Below, piece by piece: positions 54,825-64,000 of a stretch of DNA of 64,000 nt. The notes under the pieces are model-generated. The model did not search any database. It was not told the origin of the DNA and worked only from the letters and a program-made list of their open reading frames with translations. This stretch comes from Puniceibacterium sediminis. Lineage in GTDB: Bacteria; Pseudomonadota; Alphaproteobacteria; Rhodobacterales; Rhodobacteraceae. Every line of letters starts with the position of its first letter. Within the stretch, counting starts at the first letter, position 1. A program made the translations under genes and the position numbers. The DNA lies in assembly GCF_900188035.1 (NCBI RefSeq), contig NZ_FZNN01000004.1, forward strand, positions 62,001 to 126,000. Reading direction: 5' to 3'.

Positions 54825-56237
54825 ATGTCCGGACAGATTGTCACCCGTTTCGCCCCGTCGCCCACAGGGTATCTTCACATCGGCGGCGCCCGCACTGCAC
54901 TGTTCAACTGGCTCTATGCCCGGGGACGAGGTGGGAAATTCCTGCTGCGGATCGAAGATACCGACCGCGCGCGCTCAAACCCCGAAGCGACAGCTGCCAT
55001 CCTGCGCGGCCTTGAATGGCTTGGGCTGGACTATGATGGCGAGGTCGTCAGCCAAGCTGCCGGTGCGGCGCGACATGCCGAGGTGGCGCATCAGATGCTG
55101 GCAGAGGGGAACGCCTACAAGTGCTTTTCGACCCAAGAGGAAATCGAGGCATTCCGTGAGTCCGCCCGGGCCGAGAACCGCTCCACCTTGTTTCAAAGCC
55201 CTTGGCGCGATGCCGACCCTTCGACCTTTCCTGATGAACCTTTCGTCATCCGGCTAAAGACTGCTACGATAGGTAGCACGCTCATCCATGATGAGGTGCA
55301 GGGAGACGTCACCATCCGGAACGACCAGCTGGACGACATGATCCTGCTACGCTCGGACGGGACGCCGGTCTATATGCTTGCCGTGGTGGTGGATGATCAC
55401 GACATGGGTGTGACCCATGTGATCCGGGGCGATGATCACCTTAACAATGCCGCGCGACAGATCGGGATCTATGTGGCGATGGGCTGGAACGTTCCAGTTT
55501 GGGCGCATATCCCCCTCATCCACGGCCCGGACGGCAAAAAGCTGTCCAAACGCCATGGCGCACTGGGCGTCGAGGAATATCAAGCCATGGGCTATCCAGC
55601 GGCGGGTATGCGCAATTATCTGACGCGATTGGGCTGGAGCCACGGCAACGATGAATTCTTCGACGATTCTCAGGCAAAAGAGTGGTTCGATTTGTCGGGA
55701 ATTAACAAATCGCCTGCCCGTCTGGATTTCAAAAAACTGGAAAACCTGTGTGGGCAGCATATTGCCGTGACCGAAGATGCTGCACTGCTGCATGAAATAC
55801 AGGCTTATCTCGCAGCTGCAGAAAAATCGCCTTTGACCGGCAACCAGCAAGACGGCATACTTCGTGCAATGTACTGCTTGAAAGACCGCGCGAAGATGTT
55901 TCCTGAACTCCTTGAAAAAGCAGAATTTATCCTTTCATCACCACCACTTTCCATGGACGAGAAAGCGGCAAAGACGCTTGATCCGGTATCCCGTGGTATA
56001 CTGCGCGCGTTGACGCCGCAGCTGCAAACTGTTAGCTGGACCAAAGACGAATTGGAGGCGGTACTGAACCGTGTGGCCGATGAGAACGGCACCAAATTCG
56101 GAAAGCTGGCCGGTCCGTTGCGGGCCGCGCTGGCAGGCCGGACAGTAACGCCTAGCGTGTTCGACATGATGCTGGTCCTGGGCCGTGACGAAACCATTCT
56201 TCGTCTGACTCAGGCGGCAGCTTACGAAGGATCGTGA
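54825..56237 (+). CDS. gltX: Glutamyl-tRNA synthetase
   Basis: Class I synthetase charging tRNA-Glu. 470 residues; the HIGH-type motif is in [20 protein letters not shown] and KMSKS-type in [19 protein letters not shown], with [14 protein letters not shown] between and a C-terminal helical anticodon domain. Alphaproteobacteria often carry two gltX paralogues; whether this is discriminating or also charges tRNA-Gln cannot be told. It precedes gltA by 87 bases on the same strand. Confidence 0.95.
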   Translation: MSGQIVTRFAPSPTGYLHIGGARTALFNWLYARGRGGKFLLRIEDTDRARSNPEATAAILRGLEWLGLDYDGEVVSQAAGAARHAEVAHQMLAEGNAYKCFSTQEEIEAFRESARAENRSTLFQSPWRDADPSTFPDEPFVIRLKTATIGSTLIHDEVQGDVTIRNDQLDDMILLRSDGTPVYMLAVVVDDHDMGVTHVIRGDDHLNNAARQIGIYVAMGWNVPVWAHIPLIHGPDGKKLSKRHGALGVEEYQAMGYPAAGMRNYLTRLGWSHGNDEFFDDSQAKEWFDLSGINKSPARLDFKKLENLCGQHIAVTEDAALLHEIQAYLAAAEKSPLTGNQQDGILRAMYCLKDRAKMFPELLEKAEFILSSPPLSMDEKAAKTLDPVSRGILRALTPQLQTVSWTKDELEAVLNRVADENGTKFGKLAGPLRAALAGRTVTPSVFDMMLVLGRDETILRLTQAAAYEGS

Positions 56238-56324
56238 ACCGCCGTCGGTTAACGCTTCCTCAAGCTGCAACAAGATACTTAGCCAGGGCGCCCGCCCCGG
56301 CGGATTGAGACGAAGGGAACTTCC

Positions 56325-57620
56325 ATGGCTGAAACCACCAAGACTGCGACCCTTACGATTGACGACAAATCGTTCGAACTGCCGATCTACTCGCCCACTG
56401 CGGGGCCGGATGTGCTCGACATCCGCAAGCTTTATGCTCAGGCGGGTGTGTTCACCTATGATCCGGGTTTTACATCGACTGCGGCCTGCGACAGCACCAT
56501 CACCTTTATCGACGGTGACCTCGGGGAACTTCTTCACCGCGGCTATCCCATCGACCAGCTGGCCGAAAAATCCCACTTCCTCGAAGTCTGCTACCTTCTG
56601 CTTTACGGCGAACTGCCGTCGGGCAAGCAGCTTGAGGATTTTGAGAACCGTGTGACCAATCACACCATGCTGCATGAGCAGATGCAGAACTTTTTCCGCG
56701 GGTTCCGTCGCGATGCCCACCCTATGGCCGTCATGGTCGGTGTCGTCGGGGCTATGTCTGCCTTTTACCACGATTCCACCGACATCACCGATCCCTGGCA
56801 GCGCGAGGTTGCCTCTATCCGCCTGATCGCAAAAATGCCGACCATCGCCGCCTGGGCGTTCAAGTATCATGTTGGTCAGCCCTTCGTATATCCGCTGAAT
56901 TCGCTGGACTATGCGTCGAACTTCCTGCGCATGTGCTTTGCCGTCCCGGCAGAGGATTACGTGGTCAACCCGATCCTGTCCCGCGCCATGGACCGCATCT
57001 TTACCTTGCATGCGGACCACGAACAGAACGCCTCGACGTCGACCGTGCGCCTTGCATCGTCTTCGGGTGCAAACCCGTTCGCCTGCATCGCGGCCGGCAT
57101 TGCCTGCCTCTGGGGCCCAGCACATGGCGGCGCAAACCAGGCGTGCCTCGAGATGCTCAAGGAAATCGGTACACCCGACCGCATTCCCGAATTCATCGCC
57201 CGTGCCAAGGACAAGAACGATCCATACCGCCTGATGGGCTTTGGGCACCGGGTTTACAAGAACTTCGACCCACGCGCGACTGTGATGAAACAGTCCGCCG
57301 ATGAGGTTCTGGATCTGCTCGGCGTTGAAAATAATCCGATCCTGCAGGTCGCCAAGGAGTTGGAAGCAGCCGCATTGGCCGATCCCTATTTCGCCGACAA
57401 GAAGCTGTTCCCGAACGTCGATTTCTATTCGGGGATCATTCTTGAGGCGATGGGCTTTCCGACGTCGATGTTCACGCCGATCTTTGCGGTTGCCCGCACC
57501 GTCGGCTGGATTTCACAGTGGAAAGAACAGATCAGCGATCCGCAACTCAAGATCGGTCGTCCGCGCCAGCTTTACCTCGGCGCCACCGCGCGCAACTATA
57601 CTGATATCGAAACCCGCTGA
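56325..57620 (+). CDS. gltA: Citrate synthase
   Basis: TCA-cycle entry enzyme condensing acetyl-CoA with oxaloacetate. 431 residues, the Gram-negative hexameric type. Catalytic histidines lie in [18 protein letters not shown] with [15 protein letters not shown], and [17 protein letters not shown]; the Asp is in [16 protein letters not shown]. The N-terminal beta region ([18 protein letters not shown]) is typical of this type. A clear AAGGGAA site precedes the ATG; a GC hairpin follows the stop. Confidence 0.97.
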   Translation: MAETTKTATLTIDDKSFELPIYSPTAGPDVLDIRKLYAQAGVFTYDPGFTSTAACDSTITFIDGDLGELLHRGYPIDQLAEKSHFLEVCYLLLYGELPSGKQLEDFENRVTNHTMLHEQMQNFFRGFRRDAHPMAVMVGVVGAMSAFYHDSTDITDPWQREVASIRLIAKMPTIAAWAFKYHVGQPFVYPLNSLDYASNFLRMCFAVPAEDYVVNPILSRAMDRIFTLHADHEQNASTSTVRLASSSGANPFACIAAGIACLWGPAHGGANQACLEMLKEIGTPDRIPEFIARAKDKNDPYRLMGFGHRVYKNFDPRATVMKQSADEVLDLLGVENNPILQVAKELEAAALADPYFADKKLFPNVDFYSGIILEAMGFPTSMFTPIFAVARTVGWISQWKEQISDPQLKIGRPRQLYLGATARNYTDIETR

Positions 57621-57639
57621 AATCTGGGTGCAAATAAAT

Positions 57640-57663
57640 GGGGCGCGGGTTTATCCGCGCCCC
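57640..57663 (+). terminator. Hairpin after gltA
   Basis: A 9-bp stem GGGGCGCGG/CCGCGCCCC over a GTTTAT loop, 19 bases past the stop. No U-run. Confidence 0.7.
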
Positions 57664-57798
57664 AACCGATTCTCTGCGCCGTAACCCGGCTACCAACTAT
57701 TGCTTCATACGCTCCCAAAATACTCTGGGGAGTGCTAAATGAAATCCGGGAGACTTGGCAAAGGCGCGCCCCTGACCGCCTCGCCTCGCGAAGCGGCG

Positions 57799-58575
57799 TC
57801 AGCGACCCTCGTATTGCGCTGGCCGTTTCTCAAGAAACGCCACAACACCTTCCTTGAAATCTCGGGTCTTGCCGCACTGGCCTTGCAGTTTCGCCTCCAG
57901 CGCCAACTGCTGTTCCAGATCGTTATCAAAGGATCCACGGATGGCTTCCTTGACACGGCCATAGGCAGCGGTGGGCCCTTTGGCCAGATGCGCGGCGCGC
58001 GCCTGCCAGTGTGCCTCGAACGCTTCGTCCGACACCGCCTCCCAGATCATTCCCCATTCGTCTGCCTGACGTGCGGTGATCTTGTCCGCGAACAGCGCTG
58101 CCCCCATCGCCTTTGCAAGACCCATCTGACGCGGAAGATACCAGGTGCCGCCAGCATCCGGGATCAACCCGATGCGGGTAAAGGCCTGCACAAAAAACGC
58201 AGATTCAGTGGCAATCACCACATCCGCCGCAAGTGCGAGGTTCGCCCCTGCACCCGCCGCCGCACCATTGACGGCGGAAATCGTCGGAACCGGGCAGTCA
58301 TAGATCGCCCGAAGCATCGGGACGTACTCGTCCCTCAGCGTCCGCTCCAGATCCAGATTGGCGGCATTGGCCCGGTCTCCCAGATCCTGGCCCGAACAGA
58401 ATGACCGTCCCGCGCCGGTGAGCACAACCACCCGTGCCTCGCGACCACCCAGCGTCACCGCATCGGTAATTTCTGCGCGCATCTGGGTGTTGAGTGCGTT
58501 CATCACATCCGGGCGATTCAGCGTGACCACGGCAATGTCGTCACGGATATCGTACTGGATGGTGTCGTAGATCAT
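57799..58575 (-). CDS. PaaG-like enoyl-CoA hydratase/isomerase
   Basis: Crotonase-fold enzyme of 258 residues from ATG 58575 (MIYDTIQYDIRD), preceded by GAGGAGACAGG. The motifs FCSGQDLGDR, NGAAAGAGANLALAADVVIA, FTRIGLIPDAGGTWYLPRQM (Asp in the place used by PaaG for isomerisation), DEWGMIWEAV and the end FLEKRPAQYEGR follow PaaG of phenylacetate catabolism very closely. No other paa genes are near, so it may serve another CoA ester. Convergent with gltA; co-directional with ccmH-ccmF upstream of it. Confidence 0.85.
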   Translation of the reverse strand: MIYDTIQYDIRDDIAVVTLNRPDVMNALNTQMRAEITDAVTLGGREARVVVLTGAGRSFCSGQDLGDRANAANLDLERTLRDEYVPMLRAIYDCPVPTISAVNGAAAGAGANLALAADVVIATESAFFVQAFTRIGLIPDAGGTWYLPRQMGLAKAMGAALFADKITARQADEWGMIWEAVSDEAFEAHWQARAAHLAKGPTAAYGRVKEAIRGSFDNDLEQQLALEAKLQGQCGKTRDFKEGVVAFLEKRPAQYEGR

Positions 58576-58644
58576 GTGCCTGTCTCCTCTGGTTCGAAGC
58601 GCATCAAACACCGCAAGATCAGGTTGGCAAAGCCAAACGCGGCG

Positions 58645-59127
58645 TCACTCCTTGAGGATCTCTTCCAGCCTCTTCTGCTCGGCAGGGCTCAGCCCCTCTT
58701 CGCGCTCGGTCGTGGATGTTGAACGGCCCCGGATGTAAAGCGCGCCGGCGGCGACAGCGGCCAGCAACATCAGCGGTCCAGCGGCCCAAAGCAGCCAGTT
58801 CCAGCCACCCGTGGTTGGCTGCAGCAGAACAAATTCGCCATAGCGGTCAACGATAAAGGCCACAGCCTCTTCGTCGCTGTCGCCGGCCATCAGCCTGTCA
58901 CGCAAAAGGATCCGCAGATCCCGCGCGAGCGAGGCATTGGATTCATCAATGCTCTCGTTCTGGCAGACCAGACAGCGCAGTCCTTTGGACAATTCCCGCG
59001 CCCGTGCTTCGAGCGCCGGATCCTCCAGCACCTCATCTGGTTGCACCGCCCATGCGGCACCCGCAAAGGCCCCCGTCAGGGCGGACGCACTGCCCGCCAA
59101 CATCAGAACCAGAAGAAGTGCTCTCAT
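58645..59127 (-). CDS. ccmH: Cytochrome c biogenesis protein CcmH
   Basis: Membrane-anchored thiol protein (160 residues) that helps reduce apocytochrome c for heme attachment. Signal peptide (LLVLMLAGSASALTGAFAGA), redox motif LRCLVCQNESIDESNASLA (C-x2-C, about residues 52-55), one membrane helix (NWLLWAAGPLMLLAAVAAGA) and a charged tail. Translationally coupled to ccmF by ATGA (59124-59127). Confidence 0.95.
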   Translation of the reverse strand: MRALLLVLMLAGSASALTGAFAGAAWAVQPDEVLEDPALEARARELSKGLRCLVCQNESIDESNASLARDLRILLRDRLMAGDSDEEAVAFIVDRYGEFVLLQPTTGGWNWLLWAAGPLMLLAAVAAGALYIRGRSTSTTEREEGLSPAEQKRLEEILKE

Positions 59128-61091
59128 TCTGCTGGAACCCCCTGCGGCTGCACAGTCTTGCGCGCGCCAGCGGCGATACGATAGCGCCTGTCGGACAAGC
59201 TCAGTGCCCCACCAAGCGCCATGATCAGACAGCCGCCCCAGACCCAGTTTGCCAGCGGCTTGATATAGGTCCGCATCACATAGCCGCCGTTGTCCTGCGG
59301 ATCACCGATCACAACATAGACGTCCCGCATAAAGCGATAATCAATCGCCGCCTCGGTTGTCGGCATCTGCGCCACCGGATAGTTGCGTTTCTCCGGATGC
59401 AGCAGGGCGATATCATGCCCGCTCTCGCTCAGACGCACCGTGCCCATCGTCGAGAAATAGTTCGGCCCCCGGATCTGCTCAACATTCAGCAGCTGGAGTT
59501 CGTACTGACCCACCGAGAAGGTCTCACCAATCTGCGCCACGCGGATATCTTCTTCTTGCCAGGCCGTCAGACCGGCAATTCCCAGCATGGTGATCCCCAG
59601 ACCCGAATGCGCCAGCAGCTTGCCCCAGTCTGCGCGCGGTAGCCGGAACAGTCGGGAAAAATCCCGAGATTTGCCCAAGCGGCTCAGAAAATCCGTGACT
59701 GTACCTGCCACCAGCCAGACCCCCAGGAACACGCCAATCGGCCCCATCAGGCTGCGGCCCGTCTGCATCGTCCAGACCAAACCTGCCAGCAATACAGCCA
59801 GGACAAAGGCCGGCATCAGTGTCTGTAGCGTACGGGTGACGCGGCCGCGCTTCCAAGCCATCATCGCGCCCACCGGAAGGATCAAACCAAGCAACATCAT
59901 GAAGGGGGTGAAGGCCATGTTGAAGAATGGCGCACCGACGCTCAGCTTGCGATCAAAGAACATCTCAGCCACCAGCGGCCACATCGTCCCGACAAAGATC
60001 ACAAAGGCCGCGACTGCCAGCAATATATTGTTCGCCACCAGCGCGCTTTCCCGGCTGACGACGCCGAAGACGCCCTTTGCCTGCATTGCGCCGGCCCGCG
60101 CGGCAAACAGTGTCAGTGCTCCGCCGGTAAAGAACACGAGGATCATCAGGATGAACACGCCCCGTTCCGGATCATTGGCAAAGGCATGGACCGAAGTCAG
60201 CAGGCCCGAGCGCACAATGAATGTCCCGATCAGCGAGAACCCGAAGGCGAGGATGGCAAGCAGTATGGTCCAGCTTTTCAGCGCCTCGCGTTTTTCCACC
60301 ACGATGGCGGAATGGAGCAGCGCGGCGGCCAGCAGCCAAGGCATGAAGGATGCATTTTCGACCGGGTCCCAGAACCAGAAACCGCCCCAGCCCAGTTCGT
60401 AATAGGCCCACCAGGACCCGAGCGCGATCCCGATGGTGAGGAATATCCATGCTGCCAGTGTCCAGGGCCGTACCCAGCGCGCCCATGCGGCATCGACGCG
60501 GCCCTCGATCAACGCCGCCACGGCGAATGAAAAGCAAATCGAAAGCCCGACATAGCCAAGATACAGAAACGGCGGATGGAACGCCAAACCGGGATCCTGC
60601 AGCAGCGGGTTCAGATCCTGTCCGTCAAATGGCGGCACGACAAGCCTAAGGAACGGGTTCGAGGTGAACAGGATGAAGGCAAAGAATGCGAGGGCAATCG
60701 ACGATTGTACCGCCAGCACCCGCGCGCGCAGTGTCGGCGGCAGGTTTCCGCCAAACCACGCTGCCATGGCACCAAACAGCGCCAGGATGAGTACCCAAAG
60801 CAGCATCGACCCCTCGTGGTTCCCCCAGGTGCCGCTGATCTTGTAAAGCATCGGCTTGGCCGAATGCGAATTCTCGACAACAAGCTTGAGGCTGAAATCC
60901 GAGGTGATGAAGGCGTGCATCAGCGCGCCAAAGGCAAAGGCCGTCAGAAAGAATTGCGCGGTCGCCGCAGGTTCCGCCACGGCCATCCAGCCGGGCCACC
61001 GTTTGTGGGCACCAATGAGGGGGACAACCGCCTGAACGCATGCGACCAGGAAGGCGAGGATAAGGGCGAAGTGGCCAAGCTCTGTAATCAT
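59124..61091 (-). CDS. ccmF: Cytochrome c heme lyase subunit CcmF
   Basis: 655-residue polytopic membrane protein that, with CcmH/I, transfers heme from CcmE to apocytochrome c. The tryptophan-rich heme motif GGFWFWDPVENASFMPW (WWD domain) lies near residue 240, with conserved histidines in PMLYKISGTWGNHEGSMLLW and AFHPPFLYLGYVG. About 14 hydrophobic segments and a periplasmic loop near the end (IRGPNYFSTMGTVRLSESGH). I chose ATG 61091 (MITELGHFAL); the frame upstream is not coding-like. ccmE is not in the window. Confidence 0.95.
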   Translation of the reverse strand: MITELGHFALILAFLVACVQAVVPLIGAHKRWPGWMAVAEPAATAQFFLTAFAFGALMHAFITSDFSLKLVVENSHSAKPMLYKISGTWGNHEGSMLLWVLILALFGAMAAWFGGNLPPTLRARVLAVQSSIALAFFAFILFTSNPFLRLVVPPFDGQDLNPLLQDPGLAFHPPFLYLGYVGLSICFSFAVAALIEGRVDAAWARWVRPWTLAAWIFLTIGIALGSWWAYYELGWGGFWFWDPVENASFMPWLLAAALLHSAIVVEKREALKSWTILLAILAFGFSLIGTFIVRSGLLTSVHAFANDPERGVFILMILVFFTGGALTLFAARAGAMQAKGVFGVVSRESALVANNILLAVAAFVIFVGTMWPLVAEMFFDRKLSVGAPFFNMAFTPFMMLLGLILPVGAMMAWKRGRVTRTLQTLMPAFVLAVLLAGLVWTMQTGRSLMGPIGVFLGVWLVAGTVTDFLSRLGKSRDFSRLFRLPRADWGKLLAHSGLGITMLGIAGLTAWQEEDIRVAQIGETFSVGQYELQLLNVEQIRGPNYFSTMGTVRLSESGHDIALLHPEKRNYPVAQMPTTEAAIDYRFMRDVYVVIGDPQDNGGYVMRTYIKPLANWVWGGCLIMALGGALSLSDRRYRIAAGARKTVQPQGVPAE

Positions 61092-61311
61092 GAGCTGACA
61101 TATACGCGGACAGGCCAGAGGGGCCAACGGAATTCCGCGGCCCCTAGTGATCACGTTGTCGCGGGTCTATGGAACGGTACAGACGTTGTCTCGAAACGTT
61201 CTGCCCGCGTGTTCACTTTATGGACTTTGCCGACGGGGCCGTTCGCAGTGGGTGGGCGTTGACCACTGGACCATATGGCTGCCAAGGTCGAAACCCAGTT
61301 TCAACAGTGGA

Positions 61312-61878
61312 TCAAGACCGTGCCTGCCGCCATTCCGCCAGGGCCGGATTGTCGACATGTTCAGCCTCCTCACCCTGCAAGGTGCCAGACGCATCATTGC
61401 GCGGCGTCACATCTCTTAACGCGTCAATGTCACCAATAGTGCGCACCACTTGCGGTACTGTGGAAATGGTAGCGGCCAGATCGCGTCGAAAATCCTGTCC
61501 CTTTGCTTGGTATCGCGCCCCGAAATAAAAGCTCACGATTGCCCCCAGAAGCCACCACAGCGGATCCGGCACCAGTGCAATTCCGGTCATCCGGGCGGCA
61601 AACCACACAGGATCTACCATCGCCGCTATGAACAGGGCCAGCGTTCCCAAAGCCATTGCCGGGCGCGGAATCCGGTTCAGCGCGTCCATGAGTCGGTCAA
61701 ACCAGCCGCGCTGGCTAAGGCGAAATTCCTGTCCGAACTGCTGCAGTGCCGCGCTCTGAAGGCCTGCTTCGCGACCGGCCTGCGCCTCGGCATTGACGCG
61801 GAATACTTCGGCCGTCTCAGCCACAACGTTCCGGCCAGACCCGAATACCAAACCCATCATACGCTCGATCAAGCCCAT
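61312..61878 (-). CDS. Gene-transfer-agent type holin (3TM)
   Basis: 188-residue membrane protein matching the 3TM holin family found with GTA and prophage lysis genes. MGLIERMMGLVFGSGRNVVA, an amphipathic region, then hydrophobic segments (AMALGTLALFIAAMVDPVWF, IALVPDPLWWLLGAIVSFYF) and a polar tail. It would open the inner membrane so the endolysin reaches the wall. Its start overlaps the endolysin gene by 10 bases. The nearest GTA structural genes are not in the window, as in Rhodobacter where the lysis pair is separate from the capsid cluster. Confidence 0.85.
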   Translation of the reverse strand: MGLIERMMGLVFGSGRNVVAETAEVFRVNAEAQAGREAGLQSAALQQFGQEFRLSQRGWFDRLMDALNRIPRPAMALGTLALFIAAMVDPVWFAARMTGIALVPDPLWWLLGAIVSFYFGARYQAKGQDFRRDLAATISTVPQVVRTIGDIDALRDVTPRNDASGTLQGEEAEHVDNPALAEWRQARS

Positions 61879-62492
61879 CCTGCCACCCTCGCCTTGAATT
61901 GCTGCTCACTGAGATGAAAGCGCGGCGTGATGAATTCTTCAGCACGCATGATCCATCCGCCTTTACCTCCGTCCCGACGTCGCGCGAATTTGCGCGACGC
62001 AGGCCGCTGATCCGCAATATCCAAATAATAATTGCGCCGCGCGATTCCATAGGCATCCGTCAGATGCGACGGTGCCGCCGCCATAGCAGCGGACGCGGCC
62101 CGCACAGTCTGTGGTCCAATCACGCCATCCACCGTTACGATCTGGTCCATTTGTTTCAACAGCCGCTGGAGGATCTTCACTGCATTCGCCCCGGCATTCA
62201 CATACATGTCAAAGACTGACGCATGCAGCGCCTCGGGTAACTGTGCGATCCTGGGCCGTAGGAAATAATGATCGACAAAGATTTGAACTGCCTGCGCCCG
62301 CGTCAAACTGCGCACGTCAGCTTCGGTCACCCGGCCGTCCCCGGTCAGATCTAAGCCAAGGCTTTGCATCGTGTGGATTGTCACACCAAAATTCGTTGCC
62401 CCCCCCGGATCATCTGGGTCATTCACAAAGCCCCCCTCACGGGCAACAATTTCTTCGGCGATCTGACGAATGCTTATGGTGGTGCGCGACAA
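61869..62492 (-). CDS. GH108 endolysin (holin-associated N-acetylmuramidase)
   Basis: Peptidoglycan-cleaving lysin of 207 residues. The GH108 active-site text EEIVAREGGFVNDPDDPGG and ATNFGVTIHTMQSLG (catalytic Glu near residue 19) is followed by a peptidoglycan-binding region with VDGVIGPQTVRAASAAM. The start must be TTG 62492: GGAG lies seven bases before it and no ATG occurs in the first 20 codons. The same family provides cell lysis for release of gene transfer agents in Rhodobacter capsulatus. No signal peptide, consistent with holin-dependent release. It overlaps the holin by 10 bases. Confidence 0.88.
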   Translation of the reverse strand: MSRTTISIRQIAEEIVAREGGFVNDPDDPGGATNFGVTIHTMQSLGLDLTGDGRVTEADVRSLTRAQAVQIFVDHYFLRPRIAQLPEALHASVFDMYVNAGANAVKILQRLLKQMDQIVTVDGVIGPQTVRAASAAMAAAPSHLTDAYGIARRNYYLDIADQRPASRKFARRRDGGKGGWIMRAEEFITPRFHLSEQQFKARVAGWA

Positions 62493-62625
62493 CGGTCGTC
62501 TCCTGCTCGATTGAACCTAGGAGCAGAAAGTCTGCCAAATCAGTTAATACCACCTCACACCACCGCTCGGTCTCTCACGCCAAACACAACTTGAACGCAG
62601 ATCCAAACAGAAGCTCCAAACAGAA

Positions 62626-62653
62626 ACGCGCGCCCCAGCAAAGGGACGCGCGT
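62626..62653 (-). terminator. Terminator after the PRC-barrel gene
   Basis: ACGCGCG/CGCGCGT arms with an inner CCC/GGG pairing, followed on the minus strand by TTTCTGTTT. It is 42 bases past the PRC-barrel stop and separates it from the lysis genes. Confidence 0.65.
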
Positions 62654-62694
62654 GACACATACCATGGTCGGAACCCTGGCTATTGGTGGAAAAA

Positions 62695-63312
62695 TTATTC
62701 CCAGAAGGCCTCGTCAACGTCCTTCATGTTTTCCAGCTGCTCTTCGCTGAACCCAACGACGAGCGAAATGCTTGCATCATCGACCGGCACGAGTTTCACG
62801 CTGTCCATTTCTAGGAAAACATGTTTGTCGCCAAGCCCAAGGAAGCCGCCGATTTCGGCAACAACGCCTTGAATTTTGCCGTCGGAAGAAAGCACGATGT
62901 CTTCGATTTCGCCGATCTTGTCCCAATCTTCACCCACGCTGTCGTAGGTGACGGTCTGGAATTCGGCAACGCCGTCCTGGGAGTTGGCGGAATAGATCGT
63001 TCCACCAAGAATATCGCGTGCGCGGATCATGTTGGTGTCATTTTCCGTCATGCCGTCAACAGCACTGGCCGTGGACGTCGCCGCGTCATCGATAGCGCGG
63101 GCCGCGTCGTCGGCAGCATTCTGTGTCGCAACAGCTGCGTTCTCTGCAGCATTTTCGGTCGCTTGGGCGGCGTTTTCACCAGCATTCTCGAGGTTCTCGC
63201 CTGCGTTCTCCAGGTTCTGCTCCATTTTGGCGCCATTGGAGTGGCTTTCCGCATATGCGGTACCTGCAGCCAGGGTCAGGGCAAGAGCGGTAGTTGTGAT
63301 CAGACGTGTCAT
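62695..63312 (-). CDS. Secreted PRC-barrel protein with ENA repeats
   Basis: 205 residues from ATG 63312 (MTRLITTTALALTLAAGTAYA, signal peptide). The next ~70 residues are a low-complexity Ala/Asn/Glu run with repeats like NLENAGEN, NAAQATEN, NAAENAAV, predicted helical or coiled-coil. Then a PRC-barrel domain (~115-185: IRARDILGGTIYSANSQDG, DIVLSSDGKIQGVVAEIGGF) and an acidic end. PRC barrels of this type are seen in photosynthetic reaction-centre H and in RimM; the periplasmic ones in Rhodobacterales are stress-linked but uncharacterised. A terminator follows. Confidence 0.8.
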   Translation of the reverse strand: MTRLITTTALALTLAAGTAYAESHSNGAKMEQNLENAGENLENAGENAAQATENAAENAAVATQNAADDAARAIDDAATSTASAVDGMTENDTNMIRARDILGGTIYSANSQDGVAEFQTVTYDSVGEDWDKIGEIEDIVLSSDGKIQGVVAEIGGFLGLGDKHVFLEMDSVKLVPVDDASISLVVGFSEEQLENMKDVDEAFWE

Positions 63313-63463
63313 TTTCGTTCCTTTGCAAACTGCTTCAAAGTTGTGCAAAGGAAACCAACATCCCCGATTTCCGTTCCCGAGATATCGCATTTTTATTTCG
63401 AAAATCGCAGGGAACTTCCAGCCGTTCTGACGCGTTCGCAAACCCCAGAAACGCCTGGAGATA

Positions 63464-64000
63464 TCAGCGATATAGCCTTACGTATTCAACCAGTTGCCGG
63501 GTCGACCCATCCTTTCCTTCGGATGACACCTCGCCAGTCACGACCGGCCCAAGTGAGGTCGCAAGCTCCTTGCCCAACTCCACGCCCCACTGGTCATAGG
63601 AATTGATGCCCAGAATGACGCCCTCGACAAAAACACGGTGTTCGTAAAGAGCTATGATCCGCCCTAACAGCTCTGGCGTTAGCTGAGGATAGACAAGCGT
63701 GGTGGACGGACGATCACCGGGGAATACCCGATGCGCCGCCTGCCGTTCCAACTCATCGCCTTCCAACCCCTTGGCACGCATCAAATCACGCGCCTCCTCA
63801 AACGAACGACCGCGCATCAGCGCCTCGGACTGGGCCAGACAATTGGCCACAAGCAGATCCTGATGCTGGCGAAGATCCTCTTCGTGGCCCGCCGCACCAA
63901 CCAGAAATTCACAAGGCACGGTACGGGTGCCCTGGTGGATCAACTGGTAAAACGCGTGTTGCCCGTTGGTGCCCGGTTCGCCCCAGACGACCGGGCCCGA
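63464..64000 (-). CDS. pgi: Glucose-6-phosphate isomerase (N-terminal part outside window)
   Basis: Interconverts glucose 6-phosphate and fructose 6-phosphate. Only the C-terminal ~178 codons are present; the frame continues past base 64000. The signature [19 protein letters not shown] at the window edge holds the catalytic Glu, and [33 protein letters not shown] (two parts) and GVELGKEL with the active-site Lys follow. It ends VEYVRLYR. It is 151 bases upstream of the PRC-barrel gene. Confidence 0.95.
   Translation of the reverse strand, partial: SGPVVWGEPGTNGQHAFYQLIHQGTRTVPCEFLVGAAGHEEDLRQHQDLLVANCLAQSEALMRGRSFEEARDLMRAKGLEGDELERQAAHRVFPGDRPSTTLVYPQLTPELLGRIIALYEHRVFVEGVILGINSYDQWGVELGKELATSLGPVVTGEVSSEGKDGSTRQLVEYVRLYR

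Noticed and set aside
61275-61440. Short plus-strand frame starting MAAKVETQFQQWIK
   Set aside because: Plausible first 20 residues but it runs antisense into the holin gene, and the rest looks non-coding.

Overview
The window is chromosomal DNA of a GC-rich alphaproteobacterium, most likely a marine member of the Rhodobacterales (Roseobacter clade). The evidence is the gene content. There is a soluble PhoR, a DUF1476/F1-ATPase zeta inhibitor, a split-type methionine synthase (separate homocysteine methyltransferase and corrinoid protein), a trpGDC-moaC-moeA-lexA string, a gene-transfer-agent style holin/endolysin pair, and the alphaproteobacterial SOS box GAAC-N7-GAAC. The genus cannot be fixed from the sequence alone.

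Layout. 1-5.3 kb: phosphate uptake operon pstSCAB-phoU on the minus strand behind a three-repeat Pho box; phoR lies 1.5 kb further upstream, translationally coupled to a Cys/Met-metabolism PLP enzyme (6.7-8.9 kb). 9-16 kb: pseudouridine breakdown (psuK, psuG), a DUF502 membrane protein, bdhA with a patatin, a candidate small RNA with its own promoter and terminator, an orphan peptide-type binding protein and an entericidin-like lipoprotein. 16-22.4 kb: XRE-cupin regulator, acyl-CoA ligase, DsbA-like protein, chemoreceptor, icd. 22.4-24.6 kb: a decayed IS21 element riddled with two families of small palindromic repeats. 24.6-33.8 kb: a VPLPA-CTERM protein, a YitT protein, then a LacI-controlled sugar ABC transporter operon with a GH63-type glycosidase, probably for a glycosidic compatible solute. 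33.8-42 kb: SHOCT, Spx/ArsC and MYG1 proteins, dctBD, purCSQ, zeta inhibitor. 42-46 kb: betaine-homocysteine/homocysteine methyltransferase, an SOS-box-preceded radical SAM protein, corrinoid protein, small membrane protein, DUF1638. 46.2-47.2 kb: nearly empty. 47.2-52.7 kb: trpG-trpD-ung-trpC-moaC-moeA, then lexA. 52.6-64 kb: comEC, gltX, gltA, PaaG-like hydratase, ccmFH, GTA lysis pair, PRC-barrel protein and the end of pgi.

How the genes work together. Several tight operons are visible from 4-base ATGA overlaps: pstC/pstA, PLP enzyme/phoR, the permease pair and hydrolase, trpG through moeA, ccmF/ccmH, and a small protein/chemoreceptor pair. Two sites match the SOS box: one in the lexA promoter and one directly upstream of the PA0069-type radical SAM gene, which suggests DNA-damage control of that enzyme.

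The most novel material is the palindromic repeats inside the IS21 remnant (two insertions stay in frame and add ten codons each), the predicted ~75-nt RNA at 13.8 kb, the DctD-like regulator without a GAFTGA loop, and the transporter permease with an inserted extracytoplasmic domain. No tRNA, rRNA, CRISPR array or convincing riboswitch was found.
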